64,000 nucleotides of DNA, taken from assembly GCA_005881495.1 (NCBI GenBank), contig VBHI01000325.1:23139-87138 (forward strand), in the 5' to 3' direction. Positions within the stretch are counted from its first letter, which is position 1. The number at the start of each line of letters is the position of its first letter. The notes under the pieces are model-generated. The model had not been told where the DNA came from. It did no database searches and saw only the letters and a list, made by a program, of their open reading frames with translations. Origin of the DNA: Chloroflexota bacterium. Its GTDB lineage: Bacteria > Chloroflexota > Ktedonobacteria > Ktedonobacterales > Ktedonobacteraceae. Position numbers and translations under genes: made by a program. Below are positions 27,641-35,728 of this stretch, piece after piece.

Positions 27641-28456
27641 ATGTTTCACCTGTCAATATTGAGCGATACCCAGCATACAACAGACAGACCCCAGACAACG
27701 CCGGGAGGGATTCCCCTCAAGATCGAGGGTGTGAGCAAGACCTTCACAGGACGTTCAGGTGCCGTTGAGGCACTCCAGCACGTGGAGCTAGATGTGGCTG
27801 CAGGCGAGTTTGTATGCCTTCTTGGGCCGAGTGGTTGTGGGAAGTCAACGCTGCTCAGCATTGTTGCGGGACTGGAAACTGCGAGTAGTGGGACTATCTG
27901 GGCCGATGGACAGATAGTGCGCGGCCCAGGCACTGACCGGGTGCTGCTCTTCCAGGAAGCGGCGCTCTTTCCCTGGCTGGATGTCCAGCACAATGTTGAA
28001 TTCGGCTTGCGTCAAGCTGGTACACCGTCCAGGGAGCGGGCTGCGATTGCTCAACGTTTCATTGAGGGAGTGCATTTGAACGGCTTTGAAAAGAGCTATG
28101 TCCATCAGCTCTCCGGCGGAATGCGCCAGCGGGTCGCTATCGCACGGGCGCTAGCGATTGACCCGGCGGTGCTGCTCATGGATGAGCCATTCGGGGCGCT
28201 GGATGCATTGACCCGTGATCAACTGCATGCTGAGCTTGAGTCCATCTGGACGTCGACCCACAAGACGATCCTGTTTGTGACCCATAATGTCCGTGAAGCA
28301 GTCGCTTTGGGAGACCGCGTACTCGTTTTTTCTCCTCGACCGGGGCGTATCGTACGTGAGTTCCGTATCAATTTACCCCGCCCTCGCTCGTTGGAGAACC
28401 ACATGCTCGTGGACCAGGCAGCGGAGATTTTGTCTGTACTGAAGCAGGCAATTTGA
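27641..28456 (+). CDS. ssuB: ABC transporter ATP-binding protein, sulfonate/nitrate type
   Basis: 271 aa from ATG 27641; the open frame upstream to 27431 is repeat DNA. Walker A GPSGCGKST near residue 70, Q-loop FQEAALFPWL, signature LSGGMRQR and Walker B VLLMDEPFGALDALTR are all intact. It powers import through SsuC. A type B repeat pair separates it from ssuA. Confidence 0.93.
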   Translation: MFHLSILSDTQHTTDRPQTTPGGIPLKIEGVSKTFTGRSGAVEALQHVELDVAAGEFVCLLGPSGCGKSTLLSIVAGLETASSGTIWADGQIVRGPGTDRVLLFQEAALFPWLDVQHNVEFGLRQAGTPSRERAAIAQRFIEGVHLNGFEKSYVHQLSGGMRQRVAIARALAIDPAVLLMDEPFGALDALTRDQLHAELESIWTSTHKTILFVTHNVREAVALGDRVLVFSPRPGRIVREFRINLPRPRSLENHMLVDQAAEILSVLKQAI

Positions 28457-28505
28457 AAGCCATCCCTGCAAGGAAGTATCGATAAGAATCAACAGGAGCA
28501 CGTCA

Positions 28506-29303
28506 ATGGTGAAAGCAACTAAAGTGCAGCTTGTAGGTAGTTCAGCCCTTGGTAAATGGCTGCGGCGCATCGTATTCTACATACTCATATTGGTAGTATG
28601 GCAAGTAGTTGCCTTGAGCGGTATCTGGCCTTCCTATGCGCTCCCCGGTCCACTTGCTGTGCTGAATGCATTGATTTACGGCTTCCAAAATGGTCAGTTC
28701 CTCCAGGCGGCGCTGGTGAGCCTGCAGCGACTGGCGATTGGCTACAGCATTTCACTCGTCATTGGCGTTGTGCTCGGAGTGCTCATCGGGCGTGTGCGCA
28801 TCCTGGAAGAGACGCTTGGCTCACTGATCCTGGGCTTACAAGCATTGCCCAGTGTCTGCTGGCTCCCACTAGCAATTCTGTGGCTAGGGCTGAGCGAGCA
28901 GGCAATCATCTTTGTAGTCGTAATGGGGGCACTCTTCTCGATTACGCTAGGGGTGGATACGGGCGTTAAAAATACACCCCCGATCTACCTGCAAGCAGCG
29001 CGCAATCTAGGCACTCGTGGCGTGGCACTTACCACGCAGGTCATTCTTCCCTCGGCGATGCCCGCGATTCTGAGCGGACTAAAGCAGGGTTGGACGTTTG
29101 CCTGGCGCTCATTGATGGCGGGTGAGTTGTTGTTTTTCACATTGAGCCTGGGGAACCTCCTGCAAACCGGGCGTGACCTGAACGATGCCTCGCAAGTGAT
29201 GGCGGTCATGGTAGTGATCGTCGCTATTGGGGTGAGCATCGATTCCTTGATCTTTGCTCCAATTGAGCGGGGCGTGCGTGAACGCTGGGGTTTGCAGGGA
29301 TAA
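28506..29303 (+). CDS. ssuC: ABC transporter permease, sulfonate/nitrate type
   Basis: 265 aa with about six membrane helices; AGGAG upstream of the ATG. ARNLGTRGVALTTQVILPSAMPAILSG is the cytoplasmic EAA loop that docks with the ATPase, and the FAWRSLMAGELL block is typical of the SsuC/TauC/NrtB group. It follows ssuB by 49 bp. The gap carries an inverted type E repeat copy (28453-28472). Confidence 0.93.
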   Translation: MVKATKVQLVGSSALGKWLRRIVFYILILVVWQVVALSGIWPSYALPGPLAVLNALIYGFQNGQFLQAALVSLQRLAIGYSISLVIGVVLGVLIGRVRILEETLGSLILGLQALPSVCWLPLAILWLGLSEQAIIFVVVMGALFSITLGVDTGVKNTPPIYLQAARNLGTRGVALTTQVILPSAMPAILSGLKQGWTFAWRSLMAGELLFFTLSLGNLLQTGRDLNDASQVMAVMVVIVAIGVSIDSLIFAPIERGVRERWGLQG

Positions 29304-29311
29304 GAACTGCC

Positions 29312-29461
29312 TTGGAAGACACTCTCCAAAAGCTTCAACTGGAGATCGAACAGCGACTATCTCCATTTAAAGAAGCCAGGAACCTCTTACTGAGTATCCC
29401 AGGTATCCAGACCGTTGCGCAGTCAACCATGCTTGCCGAAATCGGCGATGATATGTCACTT
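29312..29461 (+). pseudogene. IS110-family transposase remnant
   Basis: About 50 codons read LEDTLQKLQLEIEQRL, then LLLSIPGIQTVAQSTMLAEIGDDMS, matching the start of the Transposase_20 (helix-hairpin-helix) domain in the C-terminal half of IS110 transposases. Homology stops abruptly at 29461 and no catalytic DEDD domain or insertion-sequence ends are visible. It is a short fossil 8 bp after ssuC. The remaining 29462-29605 shows nothing recognisable. Confidence 0.65.
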
Positions 29462-29611
29462 CGAAGGAGCAGCCCTCCCGTACGTGCGGCACCCTGGACA
29501 CACCACTTATAAATTGGGTAAACTAAGGAAAAGTTGCGTAGAAAAGTACCCTTATAAAAACATCTTTTAACTACCCTACTTATTTCATGTTTCAGAGGAG
29601 AACGATTGGCC

Positions 29612-30592
29612 ATGACTGATGGTCTAAAAGTGGTAAGTACATTTCAATTTTCGCCAGAGTCACAGGAGATGTTACGTAGAGCGGCTGACGCGGATGTGCT
29701 ATGTCTCGGACGCGCGGAAGAATTCCTGCAAAGTTTGCGTGAAGCTGAAATCGTCTGTTCCTATTGGATGCCCAATAATTGGCGTGAACTGGCTCCTCAT
29801 TTACGCTGGCTGCAATGCTCCGGTGCCGGTGTCGATGGCCTTCGACCAACAGGGGTGCTTGATAGTGATAGCGGGGTGATCGTCACTACCGCGACAGGTA
29901 TTCATGCGACAACCATCAGTGAATATGTGTTCGGCAGCATGTTAATGTTCAATCGCAGCTGGCCGGAAATGGTTCGTCTCCAGGATCGCCATATCTGGCC
30001 GAGCAGCGGGAAATGGTATCATTTGAGTGGACGCGAACTGGCGGATCAGGCTCTGGCAATTATCGGCCTGGGTCATATTGGGCGTCGCATTGCCCAGTTG
30101 GGGCGAGCCTTTGGCATGCGGGTGCTGGCGACACGCCGTTCGGTCAGCGAAGGCGCGACCGACCCGGACGTGGATCAGCTGTATCCTATGGAGCGTCTGC
30201 ACGATATGCTCCGCGAGAGCGATTATGTTGTGGTGGCGGCACCGCTGACTCCCGAGACCAATCACCTGATCGGTGAGGAGGAATTACGTGTGATGCGCCC
30301 TCATGCCTACCTGGTAAACGTGTCACGAGGCAGGGTGATCGATGAAGCAGCACTCATACACGCTCTCCAGGAGCAATGGATTGCAGGAGCAGGACTTGAT
30401 GTCACTGTAGAAGAACCGCTGCCGGCCGACAGCCCTCTGTTCTCCATGTCGAATGTTATTTTAACTCCGCATATTTCAGGTGTAAGTGTGCATTACGATC
30501 AGCGGCTCACCGCGCTTTTTGCTGATAATTTAAAGCGTTATCGTGCAGGTCAGCCACTGCGTAACCAGTATGATCCCCAGCGCGGGTATTAG
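29612..30592 (+). CDS. D-isomer-specific 2-hydroxyacid dehydrogenase
   Basis: 326 aa from ATG 29612, 11 nt after GAGGAG; TTG 29606 (5 nt spacing) is equally possible. The NAD-binding loop GLGHIGRRIAQLGRAFG lies near residue 150. The catalytic triad is intact: Arg in VNVSRGRVIDEAAL, Glu in DVTVEEPLP, and His in LTPHISG. It reduces a 2-keto acid, but the substrate cannot be read from sequence. It resembles GhrA-like enzymes. It is followed 9 bp later by the DUF3090 gene. Confidence 0.88.
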   Translation: MTDGLKVVSTFQFSPESQEMLRRAADADVLCLGRAEEFLQSLREAEIVCSYWMPNNWRELAPHLRWLQCSGAGVDGLRPTGVLDSDSGVIVTTATGIHATTISEYVFGSMLMFNRSWPEMVRLQDRHIWPSSGKWYHLSGRELADQALAIIGLGHIGRRIAQLGRAFGMRVLATRRSVSEGATDPDVDQLYPMERLHDMLRESDYVVVAAPLTPETNHLIGEEELRVMRPHAYLVNVSRGRVIDEAALIHALQEQWIAGAGLDVTVEEPLPADSPLFSMSNVILTPHISGVSVHYDQRLTALFADNLKRYRAGQPLRNQYDPQRGY

Positions 30593-30601
30593 TGAGGTGA
30601 C

Positions 30602-31195
30602 ATGATGAGTACGCAACTAGGTCCTTTAGAGATACTCGGCGCAGCCGCGGTGGGCCAGCCTGGCCAGCGCCGTTTCTGCCTGTATGTACAGAGTAGACGT
30701 GACTCTGCCGTCATCTGGATGGAAAAGGAACAACTCAACCGGCTTTCTCTTACCTTAGATCAAGTGCTGGCACAGTTGACCGAGGGACAGGTGTTGCGCA
30801 CGGAAGCAGAGGCTGGAAGGCGTCCTGCTCCAACTGGGCTACCGGCAGATTTTCTCAACGCCCCTGAATATGACTACCGCGCGTCGCAGATGGGTCTAAC
30901 ATACGATGAGCGCAATGAACTGTTCAATTTTACCGTTACGCCGGTGGAGATCGTATTGGAGGTGGGCGTAGAGGAACCGACAGTGCTGATACGTGAGGAT
31001 GATGCCATATCTTTCCTTTTTACACAGACACAGGCTCAGCAATTGGCAAGCGCCATTGCAGCGCTGATGTCAGCTGGTCGGCCGGTGTGTCCCCTCTGCG
31101 GTGCTCCCCTTGATGGAGGGCCGCACGCCTGTGTCAAACAGAATGGCCACCATGAAATTGTGCAGCTGGTAGAGGATGATGAAGAGGAAGAATAA
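30602..31195 (+). CDS. DUF3090 family protein with C-terminal zinc ribbon
   Basis: 197 aa. GQRRFCLYVQSRRDSAVIWMEKEQL in the N-terminal half and ISFLFTQTQAQQLASA near residue 145 match DUF3090, a family of Actinobacteria and Chloroflexi with unknown function. The C-terminus holds CPLCGAPLDGGPHAC, a zinc-binding knuckle, then a very acidic tail. The ATGs at 30602 and 30605 are both possible. A GCAGGG/CCCTGC hairpin at about 31200-31225 may end the transcript. Confidence 0.85.
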   Translation: MMSTQLGPLEILGAAAVGQPGQRRFCLYVQSRRDSAVIWMEKEQLNRLSLTLDQVLAQLTEGQVLRTEAEAGRRPAPTGLPADFLNAPEYDYRASQMGLTYDERNELFNFTVTPVEIVLEVGVEEPTVLIREDDAISFLFTQTQAQQLASAIAALMSAGRPVCPLCGAPLDGGPHACVKQNGHHEIVQLVEDDEEEE

Positions 31196-31282
31196 ATAAG
31201 CAGGGACACAGCACAGTGCCCCTGCCCATGGTAAAGTGTTACTCGGGTTGAGTAGTATCTTTCGTTTTGCTACTGCAACCAT

Positions 31283-31696
31283 CTATTCAATGCATAAGTA
31301 CTTGTTGGCCTTTTTCAGGTAGTTTTCTTCATTTGCTTCAATCATAAGCTTATGAAGTACAACGACATCTGCATCGGGCAAACATTCAACAGGTTGTACG
31401 CAAAGGCGCATGACCGCTCGGCCATTTTCGATCACCTGGATATAGCCCCTTGTACGTGGCACACGATACACACGCTGCGGTTCGGTAGGGCTTGGAATCT
31501 CAAGATAGCCTCGCCATACAAGTTGGCGAAATTGCTCTGGTGTGAGCGCATCGCGTAAAAGATCAGCCGCTCGTCGTTCTGCACGCGACCATCCCTTAAA
31601 GTATGGCTGTAGAATTAACCATACTATTGGTGAGATAGCGAGGGGAGCAACGACAATCCAACCCAGGGTAGCCAACACCTGAGTGATGAAGCTCAT
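31283..31696 (-). CDS. Hypothetical protein with one N-terminal membrane helix
   Basis: 137 aa. The helix (about residues 5-30, VLATLGWIVVAPLAISPIVWLIL) is followed by a soluble region with a helical stretch (RRAADLLRDALTPEQFRQLVWRGYLEIPS) and a strand-rich part. Family not recognised. Its start overlaps the stop of the upstream gene (ATGA at 31693-31696), so the two are translated together. The function is unknown. Confidence 0.65.
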   Translation of the reverse strand: MSFITQVLATLGWIVVAPLAISPIVWLILQPYFKGWSRAERRAADLLRDALTPEQFRQLVWRGYLEIPSPTEPQRVYRVPRTRGYIQVIENGRAVMRLCVQPVECLPDADVVVLHKLMIEANEENYLKKANKYLCIE

Positions 31697-31938
31697 CCGC
31701 CAACGACTCGCGGGACCATGACAATTTGCTCGGCAGTGGAATCAAACTGCTCGATGCGCTGTGTCGGTTTCCCAGGCTCAACGCGGAAGGCGGTCGCACC
31801 TTTTGCACGCTCCTGGGTAAAGATGCGTTCAGCTTCGCGAATTGCAGCAGTAGCTTCGGGATCGCCCGCTAGAACTTTCTGCTCGTCCCAGGTGACACGG
31901 TCATCTCCGCGCCTTGACATCACCCGTAACATTCCCAC
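31693..31938 (-). CDS. Small conserved hypothetical protein
   Basis: 81 aa from GTG 31938, chosen because AAGGAGG lies about 8 nt upstream; a longer reading to 31989 has no ribosome site. The protein is soluble and charged (WDEQKVLAGDPEATAAIREAERIFTQER), without a recognised domain. It is coupled to the following membrane protein by a 4-nt overlap. The 282 bp upstream (31939-32220) hold no gene. Confidence 0.6.
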   Translation of the reverse strand: MGMLRVMSRRGDDRVTWDEQKVLAGDPEATAAIREAERIFTQERAKGATAFRVEPGKPTQRIEQFDSTAEQIVMVPRVVGG

Positions 31939-32220
31939 AGTCGTTCCTCCTTCGTAGATTACACCGTTTTTGTTGGCAACATTCAACAATCATTGTATGG
32001 GCTTTTCTCGCGATTCCGCGCTTGCCCGTTTATACAAAAAACGAACTACGTGATACAGAGAATACACACTACAGACAGATACGTTTCTTCTGACAGACCG
32101 CTTCTCAACCCCCAGCTACAAGAATGATGAGCCGGAACAGACCTCTCTCATTCAATACTACTATTGTACGTGAGACTTTCCTGTTAGTCAATGGTTATCT
32201 ATAAGAAACTCTTTTCAGTG

Positions 32221-33075
32221 TTAACTGTCTTTGCTCGCGGTAATGACCATAACGCCTGCAGTGCCGGGACCAGCATATGCACCTAGTACTGCTCCAAGTT
32301 TATATCTGGGTATCTCGCCCTGGTACACTGTCTTCAGTGACTGTGCGAGTTGTTGACCAACTTCTTCATCTGACTCGATGACGGCCATCTCTTCCACCAC
32401 GCCCAATTCGCCGACCAGTTGTGCGATACGCGCATACGCTTTGCTGCGCGTGCGCGGCTGTTCGATGGGGACGATCTCCCCGTTCTTAAAGGAGAGGATA
32501 GGTTTAACGCTCAATATATTGCCGAGCAGTGCTCTTGCCCCACCTATGCGTCCCCCACGCTTCAAGTATTCCAGGGTGTCCAGAACGAAGAAGATTTTCA
32601 TGCGAGCCAAACGGTCGAGAAGGCGCGCCTTCAGCTCCGGCAGGCTTAAACCACGCTCCGCTTCTTTCGCAGCTCGCATGACGGGTATCCCTAAGCCCAG
32701 GCTGACTATGCTAGAATCAACCAGCTCGATGGGAATCTTTTTCAATTCATCAGGCAGCGCTTCCCAACCGCTACAGGCGGATTGATAGGTACCGCTGAGT
32801 TTTGAGGAGACATGCACTGAAAGGATACCATCTACCCCCTCGTTGATCAGTCGCTTGTAAGCCTCCTCAAAGGCGGCAGGAGGAGGTTGCGAGGTGCGCG
32901 GCGATACTTTGCTTGTCTGTAGCTTGCTATAAAAGCTCGCGTTATCCAGTTCAATGCCATCGAGAAAGGCTTCGTCGCCAAAAAATACTATCAGCGGGAC
33001 AATTGTGATGCCAAGGGCCTTTGCTTGCTCTAGTGGAATATCGCAAGTACTATCGGTGAGGATGCGAACAGCCAT
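32221..33075 (-). CDS. DegV family fatty-acid-binding protein (FakB-like)
   Basis: 284 aa, full length. DegV proteins present fatty acids to the kinase FakA. The N-terminus VRILTDSTCDIP, the SPRTSQPPPAAFEEAY segment, the VHVSSKLSGTYQSA lipid-headgroup loop and the C-terminal LGAVLGAYAGPGTAGV are diagnostic. It lies 82 bp downstream of the FakA gene, in keeping with a fatty-acid phosphorylation pathway for membrane lipids. Confidence 0.93.
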   Translation of the reverse strand: MAVRILTDSTCDIPLEQAKALGITIVPLIVFFGDEAFLDGIELDNASFYSKLQTSKVSPRTSQPPPAAFEEAYKRLINEGVDGILSVHVSSKLSGTYQSACSGWEALPDELKKIPIELVDSSIVSLGLGIPVMRAAKEAERGLSLPELKARLLDRLARMKIFFVLDTLEYLKRGGRIGGARALLGNILSVKPILSFKNGEIVPIEQPRTRSKAYARIAQLVGELGVVEEMAVIESDEEVGQQLAQSLKTVYQGEIPRYKLGAVLGAYAGPGTAGVMVITASKDS

Positions 33076-33157
33076 GTCTTACCTCCATCTGACACTCCGT
33101 AGTGCCCCGTCTTGTTGGAGAAAGTATACTATGCTCTCCCTGAGAAGTCGAGATGTA

Positions 33158-34858
33158 TTATTCTGCCGAGAGGATGTAGGCATAATAGGGCTGCCCACCG
33201 TCGACGACCTCTATCTCAATGTGCGAATATTGGGCTTTAATACGCTTCGCTGTTTCCTGTGCCTCTTGCGCGGTGACATCTTCCCCGTAGTAGAGCGTCA
33301 GAATCTCGTAGCGGTCGATGTGCATGCGTTGCAGCATGTCACGGATAACCTCTTCGATGGTTTGCCCTGCGATGGTGAGATTGCCATTGATCAGGCCAAT
33401 GAAATCACCTTCGCGCACATGGACGCCTCCAATCTGCACCGTGCGTACGGCGGTGGTAATTTCAGCCGTTTGCGTGTTATCGGCGGCCTCGGTCATCGTC
33501 TTGCAATTGGTGGCAAAATCGGCCTCATAATTACAGGCAAGCAAAGAGGCAATGCCCTGGGGCATCGTTGCGGTCGGGACGATGTACACCTCTTTATCTG
33601 CCAGGTTATCAACCTGGCGGGCGCTCAAAATGACATTGCTATTATTGGGCAGGATGATCACCTTCTGCGCTGCCACTGAATTGACCGCCTTTAACAGTTC
33701 TTCGATACTGGGATTCATCGTTTGCCCACCCGGGACAATAACACTTACTCCCAGGCCCTGAAAGACTTTTTCAAAGCCCGCGCCAGAGACTACGGCGATG
33801 GTGGCCAGATCAGGGGTGAGCGTGCTTGTGTCATATACTTCCTCTTCCTGGTCAGCGGCGTGCTCCGCTTCACTCTCAGCAGCGTAGGTGAGGCTTTGTT
33901 CCTGCAGATTTTCAATATTGATGTCTAACAGGCTGCCCAGGCTCACCCCATAGTCGAGGACTTTGCCAGGCCAGGGGACATGGGTATGTACCTTGAGCAT
34001 CTTCTCGTCCCCTGCCACGACCGTCGATTCGCCGCCCATATCGATGATCGTCTGTCGAATGCTATCAACATCCAGCTTTTCACCGCGCAGCAGGAAAACG
34101 ACCTCGTAGCCAAATTCTTCCTCGATGCTCACCCGCCCCTTCATAACGTGAGCTTCTGCAGGTGTTACGAGCGAGGGCGCCGCGCCCAGTTGTACCGCTT
34201 CGCCGCGAATATAGCGCCAGATGCCTTCTAGAATGGTGCAAAATCCCTGTCCGCCGGAATCGACCACGCCTGCCTGTTTGAGCGTGGGCAGAAGATCGGG
34301 TGTGCTGGCGACCGATTGCCGGGCAGCGGTAACCACCACTTGCATCAGGCCAACAAGATCGTCGCCATGGTCCGCGCTGACTCTGGCGGCCTCCGCACTT
34401 TCGCGCACCACGGTCAGTATCGTTCCTTCCACGGGCTTGAGCACAGCCCGGTAGGCAAGGCGTGATGCTTCTTCGAGAGCAGCGGCGAGATCGGCAGCTG
34501 CAAATGTCTTTTTATTTTCTAAACCCTGTGCCAGGCCACGTAGTGTCTGCGAGAGAATGACGCCCGAGTTGCCCCGCGCGCCCATTAAGGCTCCGTGTGC
34601 CAGCTTCGCGGCGATGATTCCCGCGGAGGTTTCGTTGCTCTCGGCAATGCCGCGTATGGCTGCTTGCATGGTGGCTGTCATATTAGAACCGGTATCACCA
34701 TCGGGTACCGGAAAGACATTTAGTGCGTTGATAACCTCGCGATGCTCTTCTAACCATGCCGCGCCCGCGAGGAGAGCTCTCTTGAGATCCTGCCCGTCAA
34801 AAACGCTGATTCGCCGGAGATGTTGCGTGCGTACTGTGCGAGGTGACTGTTCCTGCAT
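33158..34858 (-). CDS. fakA: Fatty acid kinase, catalytic subunit (DAK2/YloV family)
   Basis: 566 aa. The N-terminal DAK2 (Dha kinase-like) domain has NALNVFPVPDGDTGSNMTAT, with the Asp residues that bind magnesium-ATP, and GARGNSGVILSQ. A middle domain follows and the C-terminal DegV-like region ends with YGEDVTAQEAQ. It phosphorylates FakB-bound fatty acids. Gene order Asp23, fakA, fakB is common in Firmicutes-type genomes. It starts 44 bp after the Asp23 gene. Confidence 0.94.
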   Translation of the reverse strand: MQEQSPRTVRTQHLRRISVFDGQDLKRALLAGAAWLEEHREVINALNVFPVPDGDTGSNMTATMQAAIRGIAESNETSAGIIAAKLAHGALMGARGNSGVILSQTLRGLAQGLENKKTFAAADLAAALEEASRLAYRAVLKPVEGTILTVVRESAEAARVSADHGDDLVGLMQVVVTAARQSVASTPDLLPTLKQAGVVDSGGQGFCTILEGIWRYIRGEAVQLGAAPSLVTPAEAHVMKGRVSIEEEFGYEVVFLLRGEKLDVDSIRQTIIDMGGESTVVAGDEKMLKVHTHVPWPGKVLDYGVSLGSLLDINIENLQEQSLTYAAESEAEHAADQEEEVYDTSTLTPDLATIAVVSGAGFEKVFQGLGVSVIVPGGQTMNPSIEELLKAVNSVAAQKVIILPNNSNVILSARQVDNLADKEVYIVPTATMPQGIASLLACNYEADFATNCKTMTEAADNTQTAEITTAVRTVQIGGVHVREGDFIGLINGNLTIAGQTIEEVIRDMLQRMHIDRYEILTLYYGEDVTAQEAQETAKRIKAQYSHIEIEVVDGGQPYYAYILSAE

Positions 34859-34902
34859 TGTGACTCCCAGGGCACCACAAGTGGCCCCCTACAAATACTC
34901 GT

Positions 34903-35304
34903 TTATTTTTGGCTCTGAGGAGTTGGACCGTGGCCTAGTCCCTGGACGTTCACGTTAACCTGTGCTACCGATACGCCAAGCATCTTCTCGATAGAGAACT
35001 TGACGCTGCTCATGATGTTTTGAGCAATCTCTGACATGCGCAGCCCGTATTCAAGCGCTACGTAGACCTCAACAATGATCTGGTCATTGATAACACGGAC
35101 CTGTATGCCCTGGTTGCTCATTTCGGGCTTGAGCAGTACCGCCTGCCCATGATGTAGGCGAGGAGCGGTGATGCCGACAACCCCATAGCATTCGCTTGTG
35201 GCCTTTTTTGCAATTGTATGGATGGCGTTGGGCAAGACCTCTATTTTCCCAAGGGGACGAGAACCTTGTCGGGGCTGGATAGCAGATGCTTTAGACACGT
35301 GCAT
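34903..35304 (-). CDS. Asp23/Gls24 family envelope stress response protein
   Basis: 133 aa from ATG 35304 after AGAGAGAAG; the frame extends to 35352. GKIEVLPNAIHTIAKKATSECYGVVGI and VYVALEYGLRMSEIAQNIMSSVKFSIEKMLGV are the Asp23 pattern. A short basic N-terminus precedes the domain. It is the first gene of the lipid-kinase operon and diverges from rpmB. Confidence 0.9.
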   Translation of the reverse strand: MHVSKASAIQPRQGSRPLGKIEVLPNAIHTIAKKATSECYGVVGITAPRLHHGQAVLLKPEMSNQGIQVRVINDQIIVEVYVALEYGLRMSEIAQNIMSSVKFSIEKMLGVSVAQVNVNVQGLGHGPTPQSQK

Positions 35305-35322
35305 ATCTTCTCTCTTTATACT

Positions 35323-35370
35323 CTTGCCAACACAAGCATCTTGCCAAAACAAGTATCTGTGTGCTATACT
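35323..35370 (+). promoter_or_regulatory. rpmB promoter overlapping a direct repeat
   Basis: TTGCCA (35341-35346), 18-bp spacer, TATACT (35365-35370). CTTGCCAAMACAAG occurs twice (35323-35336 and 35340-35353, period 17), so the -35 box is inside the second copy. The repeat sits between two divergent starts and could be an operator or a local duplication. Confidence 0.6.
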
Positions 35371-35464
35371 CGCATGGCGTTGCCATACCAGTAGCTTCGC
35401 CTCTAATTACTATAAAGATGAGAGAATCTTCTGAATTTGATCAAATCAGGAAGGAATGATATAT

Positions 35465-35662
35465 ATGTCGTCAGGTCGTTGTGATGTCTGTGAGCGCAAG
35501 CCAATGCATGGTAATAACGTGAGTTTTTCGCAGCGGCGCACGCGCCGTCGCTTTGTACTCAATGTACAGCGCCGTCATATGGTTGTGGATGGTACTCCGC
35601 GCACCATCAATATCTGTACCCGCTGTTTGCGCACAATGAATAAATTGCCTAAAAGCAAGTAA
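35465..35662 (+). CDS. rpmB: 50S ribosomal protein bL28
   Basis: 65 aa from ATG 35465, 9 nt after AAGGA; the ATG at 35456 abuts that site and is too close. GRCDVCERKPMHGNNVS with CxxC and the later CTRCLRTM supply four cysteines of the zinc-binding form. RRTRRRFVLNVQ is the rRNA-binding core. The stop codon lies in the base of a long terminator palindrome. Confidence 0.96.
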   Translation: MSSGRCDVCERKPMHGNNVSFSQRRTRRRFVLNVQRRHMVVDGTPRTINICTRCLRTMNKLPKSK

Positions 35663-35728
35663 AAAGGCAGCAATAAAGTGGGGCTGAGCAGTGCGCACTG
35701 CTCAGCCCCACTTTATTGCTGCCTTTTT
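35661..35728. terminator. 68-bp perfect palindrome, bidirectional terminator between rpmB and rlmN
   Basis: Arms of 34 bp (AAAAAGGCAGCAATAAAGTG start, centre GTGC|GCAC) with no mismatch and no loop. The A-run and T-run at the two ends give a Rho-independent terminator in both directions for the converging genes. Its right half overlaps the last codons of rlmN. Confidence 0.92.
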
